A stretch of DNA of 64,000 nucleotides, from NCBI RefSeq assembly GCF_009856625.1, contig NZ_CP047241.1, positions 2,790,001 through 2,854,000 of the forward strand, in the 5' to 3' direction. Of this stretch, positions 41,751-49,155 are shown one piece after another. The DNA is from Aquitalea denitrificans. Its GTDB lineage: Bacteria; Pseudomonadota; Gammaproteobacteria; Burkholderiales; Chromobacteriaceae. The position numbers were made by a program, and so were the translations under genes. The notes beneath the pieces are model-generated. The model saw only the letters and a list, made by a program, of their open reading frames with translations, had not been told where the DNA came from and made no database searches. How positions within the stretch are numbered: position 1 is the first letter of the stretch; each line of letters starts with the position of its first letter.

Positions 41751-43289
41751 ATGAATCGCGATCAGCACGCAGCCACGCCGCAGGGCGAGGACGAGAAACT
41801 GTTACACAGCATGGGGTACGCTCAGGAGTTGTCCAGACGCATGAGCGGTTTTTCCAACTTTGCTATTTCCTTCTCCATCATCTGTATTCTGGCCGGCGGC
41901 ATTACCGCCTTTCCCGCCGGACTGAGCGCCGGAGGCGGCGCTTCCATCGGCATAGGCTGGCCGGTGGGTGCCCTGTTTGCCAGCATTGTTGCCGCCGCCA
42001 TGGCACAAATTGCTTCGTCCTACCCAACCGCCGGCGGCCTGTATCACTGGTCGTCCATTCTCGGCGGCAAAGGTTTGGGCTGGGTGACCGCCTGGATCAA
42101 CCTGCTGGGGCTGATTTTTGTAGTGGCCTCGGTCAATTTCGGGGTGTACGACCCCTTCTTCAAAACCCTGATCGCACCACTGCTGGGCATCAATCCGGAC
42201 AAACTCACCTGGACGGAGCAGACACTGTTCCTGGCCGGCATCACCATCAGCCAAGCCTGGCTGAATCACCTGGGCATCAAGATTACCACCCGGCTGACTG
42301 ATATGTCCGGCTACCTGATTTTTGTCATCGCCGTGGTGCTGACCGTATCGCTGCTGGCTTACGCCCCCGGCCCGCTGGACTTCTCCCGCCTGTTCACCTT
42401 CAGCAATTTCAGCGGTGCCGATGGCGGCACCTGGCCCAAAACCGACAACAGCCTGCTGGTTTTCCTGTCCGGCTTGCTGCTGACGGTTTACACCCTTACC
42501 GGCTATGACGCCTCCGCCCATACCTCGGAAGAAACCCATCAGGCCGCTCACAACGTACCCAAGGGCATTCTGCGCTCGGTACTGTGGTCTGCCCTGTTCG
42601 GCTACATCCTGATCTGCACCTTCGTGCTGGTGCTACCCAGCATGCAGGCAGGCGTCAAGGCTGGCATGGGCTTTTTCGACCTGCTGCTGGGCAGCCTGCC
42701 GCCGCTTCTGAAGGCAGTACTGGGTATCGGCATTTTCCTGGTCAACTATCTGTGCGGTCTGGCCTGCCTGACTTCCACCTCACGCATGATGTACGCCTTT
42801 GCCCGCGATGGTGGCCTGCCCTTCTCCCATCAGCTCAAGCAAGTGCACCCGGTACACCGCACACCGGGCCTGGCTATCTGGGTGAGCGCCACCCTGGCAA
42901 TCGTTGCCACCTTGTACGGCGATGCCTTTACCGTGCTGTCGGCTGGCTCTGCAGTGTTCCTGTACATTTCCTACATCATTCCGGTCACCGCTGGCATGTT
43001 TGCCGAAGGCAAAACCTGGACCCACAAAGGACCATTCAGCCTGGGTGCGGCATCAAAGCCCATCGCCCTGCTGGCCACCATCGGTGGTGCCGTGCTGGCC
43101 TTTGTCGGCATGCAGCCACCGAATGAGAAGGTGCTGTACCTGACCATTGCCCTGCTGCTGGTGCTGCTGTTTTTCTGGTTTGTGCTGGGAGTGCGCAAGC
43201 AGTTCAAGGGCCCGCCGATTGGCGAGCGCATCCAGAAGCATCAGGCGCATATCCGCGAGATAGAAAGCGCGCTGGACAAGACCACCTGA
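41751..43289 (+). CDS. APC-family amino acid/amine permease
   Basis: A 512-residue permease with about 12 TM segments. The N-terminal LHSMGYAQELSRRMSGFSNF and ISFSIICILAGGITAF segments, then YPTAGGLYHWSSILGG, are typical of the amino-acid/choline (GABA permease-like) branch. The TGYDASAHTSEETHQAAHNVPKGI loop is also diagnostic. AAGGA at 5 bases supports the ATG at 41751; a 39-residue upstream extension was rejected. It is separated from the hydrolase gene by about 220 bases but ends in a terminator, so it likely forms the last gene of the operon and imports the amine or amino alcohol. Confidence 0.87.
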   Translation: MNRDQHAATPQGEDEKLLHSMGYAQELSRRMSGFSNFAISFSIICILAGGITAFPAGLSAGGGASIGIGWPVGALFASIVAAAMAQIASSYPTAGGLYHWSSILGGKGLGWVTAWINLLGLIFVVASVNFGVYDPFFKTLIAPLLGINPDKLTWTEQTLFLAGITISQAWLNHLGIKITTRLTDMSGYLIFVIAVVLTVSLLAYAPGPLDFSRLFTFSNFSGADGGTWPKTDNSLLVFLSGLLLTVYTLTGYDASAHTSEETHQAAHNVPKGILRSVLWSALFGYILICTFVLVLPSMQAGVKAGMGFFDLLLGSLPPLLKAVLGIGIFLVNYLCGLACLTSTSRMMYAFARDGGLPFSHQLKQVHPVHRTPGLAIWVSATLAIVATLYGDAFTVLSAGSAVFLYISYIIPVTAGMFAEGKTWTHKGPFSLGAASKPIALLATIGGAVLAFVGMQPPNEKVLYLTIALLLVLLFFWFVLGVRKQFKGPPIGERIQKHQAHIREIESALDKTT

Positions 43290-43310
43290 ATCCCTTACTG
43301 CATCTGTAAC

Positions 43311-43334
43311 GGCCATGCCCGGCATGGCCTTTTT
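43311..43334 (+). terminator. Terminator after the permease gene
   Basis: GGCCATGCC (43311-43319) pairs with GGCATGGCC (43321-43329), followed by TTTTT. Confidence 0.87.
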
Positions 43335-43442
43335 CATATCAACTGCAGCGGTGCTGCATGCCTGTTCATGCCAGGAAAACCTGCTTGCCCCCAACTGGAA
43401 AATACTTAATGATGTTGTCTTGTTTGCCTTGAGAACAACGCC

Positions 43443-44081
43443 ATGATCGTGAGCCCGGAACAACTGGCAGCCTTCACCGCTGCCGCCGTACTGATTACCC
43501 TCTCCCCCGGACCGGACAACCTGATGGTACTGAGCCTGGGCATTGCCAAGGGCCGCCGCCAGGGCATGGTTTTCGGCCTGGGTTGCGCACTGGGCTGCAT
43601 CACCCACACCGTACTGGCCGCACTGGGGGTGAGCGCGCTGATTGCTGCTTCGCCCATGGCCTTTGGCCTGCTGAAAATTGCCGGTGGCAGCTATCTGGTG
43701 TATCTGGGCTGGCAGGCCATTCGCAGCAAGGGCAGCAGCCTGCACGCCGACCAGCGCCAGACCGATAACACGCCGCTGGCAGCGCATTTCCGCAAGGGAC
43801 TGATTGCCAATGCCATCAATCCCAAGGTGGTGCTGTTCTTTCTGGCTTTCCTGCCGCAATTCGTCAATCCAGCCCAAGGGCATAGCGGATGGCAGACGGC
43901 CATTCTGGGGCTGATCTTCACTGCACAGGCTGCGATGCTGTTTGGCAGTCTGGGCTATTTTGCCGGTGCCATCGGCAGCTGGCTTAACCGCACTCCCAAG
44001 GCCAGCCAGTGGCTGGACCGCATTGCCGGCAGCATCTTCATCGCACTGGGCCTGCGCCTGATTCTGTCGCCGCAGCGCTAA
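43443..44081 (+). CDS. LysE/RhtB-family amino acid exporter
   Basis: A 212-residue inner-membrane protein with about six TM helices. The family signature TLSPGPDNLMVLSLG lies near residue 20 and GLIANAINPKVVLFFLAFLPQF near residue 120. Members export amino acids such as homoserine, threonine, lysine or cysteine; the substrate is not predictable. It is flanked by terminators on both sides, so it is probably a single-gene unit even though it follows the amine operon. Confidence 0.88.
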   Translation: MIVSPEQLAAFTAAAVLITLSPGPDNLMVLSLGIAKGRRQGMVFGLGCALGCITHTVLAALGVSALIAASPMAFGLLKIAGGSYLVYLGWQAIRSKGSSLHADQRQTDNTPLAAHFRKGLIANAINPKVVLFFLAFLPQFVNPAQGHSGWQTAILGLIFTAQAAMLFGSLGYFAGAIGSWLNRTPKASQWLDRIAGSIFIALGLRLILSPQR

Positions 44082-44112
44082 GTCGCTGCTTGATTTCCCT
44101 GCCCCCATACGC

Positions 44113-44142
44113 AAAACGGGTTGGCACAAGCCAACCCGTTTT
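44113..44142. terminator. Bidirectional terminator between LysE and DUF2788 genes
   Basis: AAAACGGGTTGG (44113-44124) pairs perfectly with CCAACCCGTTTT (44131-44142) around a 6-base loop. It lies between convergent genes and suits both strands. Confidence 0.92.
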
Positions 44143-44164
44143 CCTTTGGTGCTGCTGCTCTCTC

Positions 44165-44368
44165 TTATTTGAGTACCAAGAACTCCACCAGCACGTTCTT
44201 GAAAATGAAGCCCACCACACCAAAACCCAGCACCAGAAACAGAATGGCCGTACCCATCTTGCCAGCCTGGGATTTCTTGCCCAGATCCCAGATGATGAAG
44301 CCCATGAAGATGATGAGACCGGTCAGACATACGGTCATGGAAATATCGGTAAATTGCTCTTCAGACAC
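44165..44368 (-). CDS. Small DUF2788-family membrane protein
   Basis: A 67-residue protein with two TM segments joined by a basic loop (LGKKSQAGKMG). The pattern SEEQFTDISMTVCLTGLIIF then LFLVLGFGVVGFIFKNVLVE matches DUF2788 proteins, which are widespread in Beta- and Gammaproteobacteria with no known role. The start is a GTG at 44366-44368 with AGGAAC upstream; the longer frame to 44425 adds an unconserved tail. It lies downstream of no same-strand gene and converges on the LysE gene. Confidence 0.72.
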   Translation of the reverse strand: MSEEQFTDISMTVCLTGLIIFMGFIIWDLGKKSQAGKMGTAILFLVLGFGVVGFIFKNVLVEFLVLK

Positions 44369-44505
44369 CCTGATGTTCCTTGATGAATGCGGCTGTATGG
44401 TCAGGCGCACAGCGCTTGTGCACACGGCAGTCTTGGTGAAGCCGATACGATACGCCGCATCTACGCCCCGCTCAACTTTTCCTCAATCACAGATCGGCCA
44501 AAAGC

Positions 44506-44530
44506 AAAAAACCGCCCGAAGGCGGTTTTT
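44506..44530. terminator. Terminator of argG
   Basis: ACCGCC (44511-44516) pairs with GGCGGT (44521-44526) around CGAA, flanked by A5 and T5 runs. On the minus strand it follows the argG stop codon by about 15 bases. Confidence 0.9.
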
Positions 44531-44544
44531 CAACAGCGGGCCAA

Positions 44545-45771
44545 TCAGCCGCGCTTGAGCTTGGCGTTGGCAGCAATCCGCATACGCAGTGCATTGAGGC
44601 GGATGAAGCCAGCCGCATCAGCGTGGTTGTAAGCGCCGCCGTCTTCATCGAAGGTGGCGATGTTCGGGTCGAACAGCGAATCGGTCTTGGATTCACGGCC
44701 CACCACGATGACATTGCCCTTGTACAGCTTCAGGCGTACCCAGCCGTTGACGGTGGCTTGCGAAGCGTCGATCAGGCCTTGCAGCATCTGACGCTCCGGG
44801 CTCCACCAGTAGCCGGTGTAGATCAGCTGGGCATACTTCGGCATCAGTTCATCCTTCAGGTGGGCCACTTCGCGGTCCAGTGTGATGGATTCGATGGCGC
44901 GGTGTGCCTTCAGCATGATGGTGCCGCCCGGGGTTTCGTAGCAGCCACGGGACTTCATGCCCACGTAACGGTTTTCCACGATGTCCAGACGACCGATGCC
45001 ATGCTTGCCGCCCAGGCGGTTCAGCTCGGTCAGCACCTGAGCCGGGCTCATGGCCACGCCGTTGATGGCGGTGATGTCACCCTTTTCGTAGCTCAGCTCG
45101 ATGTATTCGGCCTGGTCCGGTGCATTTTCCGGGCTGACCGTCCACAACCACATATCTTCTTCCGGCTCGGCTGCCGGATCTTCCAGCACGGTGCCTTCGT
45201 AGGAGATGTGCAGCAGGTTGGCATCCATGGAGTACGGGCTGCCACCGTTCTTTTTCTTGCTGATGTCGATACCATGCTTTTCGGCATAGCTCAGCAGTTT
45301 TTCACGGGACAGCAGGTCCCATTCGCGCCACGGCGCAATCACCTTGACATCCGGTTTCAGAGCGTAATAGCCCAGCTCGAAACGCACCTGGTCGTTACCC
45401 TTGCCGGTGGCACCGTGCGATACCGCATCGCCACCCACGGCATTGGCGATTTCGATCTGGCGCTTGGAAATCAGCGGACGGGCGATGGACGTACCCAGCA
45501 GGTACTCGCCTTCGTAGATGGCGTTGGCACGGAACATCGGGTAAACGTAGTCGCGCACGAACTCTTCGCGCAGGTCTTCGATAAAGATGTTTTCCGGCTT
45601 GATACCCAGCGCAATCGCTTTCTTGCGGGCCGGTTCCACTTCTTCACCTTGGCCGATGTCGGCGGTGAAGGTCACCACTTCACAGTGGTAAACATCTTGC
45701 AACCATTTGAGGATGACGGAGGTATCCAGGCCACCGGAGTAGGCCAGCACTACTTTTTTGATGTCAGACAT
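44545..45771 (-). CDS. argG: Argininosuccinate synthase
   Basis: A 408-residue enzyme of arginine synthesis, joining citrulline and aspartate with ATP. Conserved parts include the PP-loop LAYSGGLDTSVILKWL at the N-terminus, TADIGQGEE, SHGATGKGNDQVRFE and the C-terminal KGNVIVVGRESKTDSLFDP. Length is normal. It lies 44 bases after argF on the same strand and ends at a strong terminator, so argF-argG form a unit, an arrangement common in Neisseriales. Confidence 0.97.
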   Translation of the reverse strand: MSDIKKVVLAYSGGLDTSVILKWLQDVYHCEVVTFTADIGQGEEVEPARKKAIALGIKPENIFIEDLREEFVRDYVYPMFRANAIYEGEYLLGTSIARPLISKRQIEIANAVGGDAVSHGATGKGNDQVRFELGYYALKPDVKVIAPWREWDLLSREKLLSYAEKHGIDISKKKNGGSPYSMDANLLHISYEGTVLEDPAAEPEEDMWLWTVSPENAPDQAEYIELSYEKGDITAINGVAMSPAQVLTELNRLGGKHGIGRLDIVENRYVGMKSRGCYETPGGTIMLKAHRAIESITLDREVAHLKDELMPKYAQLIYTGYWWSPERQMLQGLIDASQATVNGWVRLKLYKGNVIVVGRESKTDSLFDPNIATFDEDGGAYNHADAAGFIRLNALRMRIAANAKLKRG

Positions 45772-45815
45772 GATGCGTTTTCTTTCCAGCGAATCTAGTG
45801 GGTTGTCCTGCCGGT

Positions 45816-46739
45816 TCAGTCGTACTGATGACCAAGCAGCAGATATTCGATCAGGGCTTTCTGGGCGTGCATGCGGTTTTCCGCCTCATCCCATACCACG
45901 CTCTGCGGGCCGTCGATGACCTCGGCGGTCACTTCCTCACCACGGTGGGCAGGCAGGCAATGCATGAACAGCGCGTCCGGCTTGGCATGCTTCATCAGCT
46001 CGGCATTCACCTGGTAGCTGGCAAACGCTTCCAGTCGGGCTGCACTTTCTGCTTCGTAGCCCATGCTGGTGAACACGTCGGTAGTGACCAGATCGGCCCC
46101 TTCCACGGCCTTGACGGCGCTGTGACTGGGCTCGAAATGCTCGGGGCCGTAATGCACGCCATCCAGCACCGTCAGCTCGTAACCTACCGGCGTAGCCACC
46201 TTCAGCTTGAAGCCAAGAATCTTGGCCGCCTGCAGCCAGGTACGGCAGACATTGTTGCCATCGCCAATCCAGGCCACGGTCTTGCCCTTGATCGAGCCAC
46301 GATGCTCAATGAAGGTGAAGATGTCGGCCAGGATCTGACAGGGGTGGTATTCATTGGTCAGGCCGTTGATGACCGGCACCTTGGAATGCGTGGCCAGACG
46401 CTCAACCAGCGACTGCTCGAAGGTGCGGATCATGATGATGTCGCTCATGCGCGACAGCACCCGTGCCGTGTCTTCAATGGGCTCACCGCGCCCCAACTGG
46501 GAGGTCTTGGTATCCAGGAACATGGCATGACCGCCAAGCTGAGCCATGCCGGCTTCAAAGGAAACCCGCGTACGCGTGGAATTCTTTTCGAAGATCATGG
46601 ACATTACGCGGCCTACCAGCGGCTGATACAGCTGTTTTTCGCTGTGTCGTCGCTTCAGAACCTTGGCACGCTCGAAGATGTGGCGATACTCCTCGTGGTT
46701 CAGGTCGCTGAATTGCAGGTAATGTCCTACTTGCTTCAT
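45816..46739 (-). CDS. argF: Ornithine carbamoyltransferase
   Basis: A 307-residue enzyme converting ornithine and carbamoyl phosphate to citrulline. The carbamoyl-phosphate loop is FEKNSTRTRVSFE, followed by HPCQILAD, WIGDGNNVCRTW and the ornithine-side MHCLPAHRGEEV. The ATG at 46739 follows GGAAA, and a 37-residue upstream extension is unconserved. It precedes argG and follows the decarboxylase gene, all on the minus strand. Length fits the anabolic form. Confidence 0.96.
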   Translation of the reverse strand: MKQVGHYLQFSDLNHEEYRHIFERAKVLKRRHSEKQLYQPLVGRVMSMIFEKNSTRTRVSFEAGMAQLGGHAMFLDTKTSQLGRGEPIEDTARVLSRMSDIIMIRTFEQSLVERLATHSKVPVINGLTNEYHPCQILADIFTFIEHRGSIKGKTVAWIGDGNNVCRTWLQAAKILGFKLKVATPVGYELTVLDGVHYGPEHFEPSHSAVKAVEGADLVTTDVFTSMGYEAESAARLEAFASYQVNAELMKHAKPDALFMHCLPAHRGEEVTAEVIDGPQSVVWDEAENRMHAQKALIEYLLLGHQYD

Positions 46740-46930
46740 GGGTAAGATTTCCAAAAAAAAAGACCATCGCGCATAGAACACGGTGTGTGTCTTCATGCGC
46801 AATGGCACATTACTACACGCAGGTCTCAAGTCAGTTAACTGGTGTCGCAATCCCGTAGCAATTGGATACTGGATTTATATATTTGCGACAATTGTTATAT
46901 TTATCGGAAATCTGCCATTCTGACAAGGTC

Positions 46931-48889
46931 TCAGCCGAACAATAATCTGTCAGGCAAATGCGAAAGCTCCCTATCTTTTAGCACTCTGACATACATTTCC
47001 CCGCCATCTTCGGCGAGTCCATGCATTTCTATGGTCTTTTGTGTCTTTTGCAGACGCGCCAGATAAGACAGGATACTGTCGTCAATTACCTGACCGGGCA
47101 CCAGAACCGGTATGCCCGGCGGGTAAGGCACGATCTGATCGCAACATACCCGGCCATTGAGCGCAGCATTGGGACGGCCATCATCATCCAGCAGCGGCAG
47201 GCGCTCACCAGCCTCATAAAAGGCGTCGCGCGGCAAGCAGGCCAGGCGGGAAAAGCGCGGAATCTCCGGCATCCGCCCGACAGCACGCGGTGTGCGCTTT
47301 TCCTTGGCCAGACGCAGCAGCGCATCATACAGCCGTGATACCTTGCTGCGCGTGGTACCCATGGTCAGCAACAGGGTGATGGTGCTGAAGGTGGATTTCT
47401 CTACCTGGATGTTGTAACGCTCGAACAGCTCGTGTTGCAGCTCGTCGGTGGTAAAGCCGGACTGGCTGATATCCACGGTCAGCTTGGTCGGGTCCAGCCG
47501 GATGTCGTCCTCGCGCATTTCCTCGGGCAGCAGGTCTTCCAGCTCCAGCACGCGGAAAGCACCGGTGGAGTTGATCTTGTCACGCAGTTCCTCTGCCAGC
47601 TTCAGCGTACGGTCCAGCAGCCGGTAGCCCTCGGTCACGGCTTGCTTGCGTGCCACATCCAGGCTGGCAATCAGGTTGTACTGCGGGCTGGTGGAGGTAT
47701 GCATATTGAAGTTCTCCCGGAACAGATGCTCGTCAAATCCGGGGTCATTCACATGGATCATGCTGGCCTGCGAGAAGGCGGACAGAATCTTGTGGGTACT
47801 TTGCGTGACATAGTCGGCACCGGATTCCAGCGCCGTGGGGCGGAAGGCCGGATGGAAACGGGCAAAACCGTACCAAGCCTCATCCACAATCACCTTGATG
47901 CCCTTCTCATGTGCCGCTTCGATGATGGGGACCAGATCGTAGCGCAGGCCATCATAAGTGCAGGAAGTCAGAATCAGCACCCGCGCATCCGGATTGGCCT
48001 CGATGGCGGCGAAGATGGTGGACTTGGGTACCGGCCCGAAAATGCCGTACTGCTTGTTGATGGAGGAATCCAGATACACCGGCAATGCACCGGACAGAAT
48101 CACCCCGTGATGGACTGATTTATGGCAATTGCGGTCCAGCAGCAGCTTGTCACCCGGTGCCAGCAAAGTCTGGAAGATTACCTTGTTGGAAGTTGAGGTG
48201 CCATTGGTGGCGAAATAGGTCTTGCGTGCGCCAAAGGCTTTGGCGGCCAGCTTTTGCGACTCGGCAATCACCCCGGTCGGATGCAGCAGTGAATCCAGCA
48301 TCGGCACCGAGACCGACAAGTCGGCGCGCAGCATGTTCTCGCCGACAAAGTCGTAAAAATCTCCGACCCACGGGCTGCCCTTGAGCGAATCACCACCGGC
48401 ATGGCCCGGGGTATGCCAGGAGTCCTTGGCCATGCGCACGTATTGCTTGAGCTTGTCGTAAAACGGCGTAGCCGATTTCTCCGCCAGCTCGGCAGTCAGG
48501 ATGCGGAACCAGCCGTTGTAGTCGGTTTCGTCACGATAGAAATAACCATCCACGGCGTGGCTGGCAAGATTCTCCACCAACACACGCTCGTCATCATCCA
48601 TCAGCAATACATATAAGGACAATTCAGGGCGGAAGTGGCTGATCTGGTTGGCCAGCTCGACTGCAGCCTGATTCAGCCCTTTTTCCTGCAGCTGCTTGTC
48701 TACCAATACCGCCTGGATATCACCATCACGGCGGATGATGTCCATGGCCTCCTTCAGGCGCGATGCGCCCATGAAAGTTAGTCCATATGGGTTCTCCAGC
48801 CTTACGGCTACAGCACCCAGTCCGGCCAGCACATCAGACTGCCACTTTGCATCATCGCTTACCACCAGAACGCGGCTAACGGGTGTCAT
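46931..48889 (-). CDS. Orn/Lys/Arg decarboxylase (fold-type I PLP, with N-terminal wing)
   Basis: A 652-residue PLP enzyme. The N-terminal receiver-like wing domain (about 1-120) precedes the core with DSWHTPGHAGGDSLKGSPWV, FATNGTSTSNKVIFQ, the PLP Asp and His region VIVDEAWYGFARFH, and the Schiff-base Lys in YVTQSTHKILSAFSQASM. The C-terminal domain carries VPYPPGIP-type PYPPGIPVLVPGQVI. The family decarboxylates arginine, lysine or ornithine to agmatine, cadaverine or putrescine; which one cannot be told. It lies 191 bases upstream of argF on the same strand and could supply the putrescine used by the puu cluster. Confidence 0.88.
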   Translation of the reverse strand: MTPVSRVLVVSDDAKWQSDVLAGLGAVAVRLENPYGLTFMGASRLKEAMDIIRRDGDIQAVLVDKQLQEKGLNQAAVELANQISHFRPELSLYVLLMDDDERVLVENLASHAVDGYFYRDETDYNGWFRILTAELAEKSATPFYDKLKQYVRMAKDSWHTPGHAGGDSLKGSPWVGDFYDFVGENMLRADLSVSVPMLDSLLHPTGVIAESQKLAAKAFGARKTYFATNGTSTSNKVIFQTLLAPGDKLLLDRNCHKSVHHGVILSGALPVYLDSSINKQYGIFGPVPKSTIFAAIEANPDARVLILTSCTYDGLRYDLVPIIEAAHEKGIKVIVDEAWYGFARFHPAFRPTALESGADYVTQSTHKILSAFSQASMIHVNDPGFDEHLFRENFNMHTSTSPQYNLIASLDVARKQAVTEGYRLLDRTLKLAEELRDKINSTGAFRVLELEDLLPEEMREDDIRLDPTKLTVDISQSGFTTDELQHELFERYNIQVEKSTFSTITLLLTMGTTRSKVSRLYDALLRLAKEKRTPRAVGRMPEIPRFSRLACLPRDAFYEAGERLPLLDDDGRPNAALNGRVCCDQIVPYPPGIPVLVPGQVIDDSILSYLARLQKTQKTIEMHGLAEDGGEMYVRVLKDRELSHLPDRLLFG

Positions 48890-49143
48890 CAACTCATTTC
48901 TCCTGTGTGCAGAACACTGCGTACTTGTTATTTGTCTGTCCATGCGTACGCAAAACGTGTCAGCCTTTTCTTGTCACATGCCATCCAGTTTCCGCCGGAG
49001 ACTATGCAGTGGCTGATCACGCCTGATGAATTGTTTTGGCTATCGTATCCACAAGCCGAGCGCGGCGTCATTTTGCAAAGCAGCATTTGCGCACCAACGA
49101 AAATCCATGACGCTTTAGCACCAAAACCACCCTCAGCTTGCGG

Positions 49144-49149
49144 TACAAT
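49144..49149 (+). promoter_or_regulatory. TACAAT -10-like box directly before dinG
   Basis: TACAAT ends 6 bases before the dinG ATG, and no Shine-Dalgarno is present. If used, transcription would begin at or next to the start codon, giving a leaderless mRNA. No -35 box is recognisable. Confidence 0.35.
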
Positions 49150-49155
49150 CGCGCC

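Noticed and set aside
43053..44330. 425-codon minus-strand frame across the permease end and LysE gene
   Set aside because: It would span two terminators, and its product is a low-complexity Gln/Gly/His-rich sequence.
44623..45798. 391-codon plus-strand frame opposite argG
   Set aside because: Shadow of a fully conserved argG gene.
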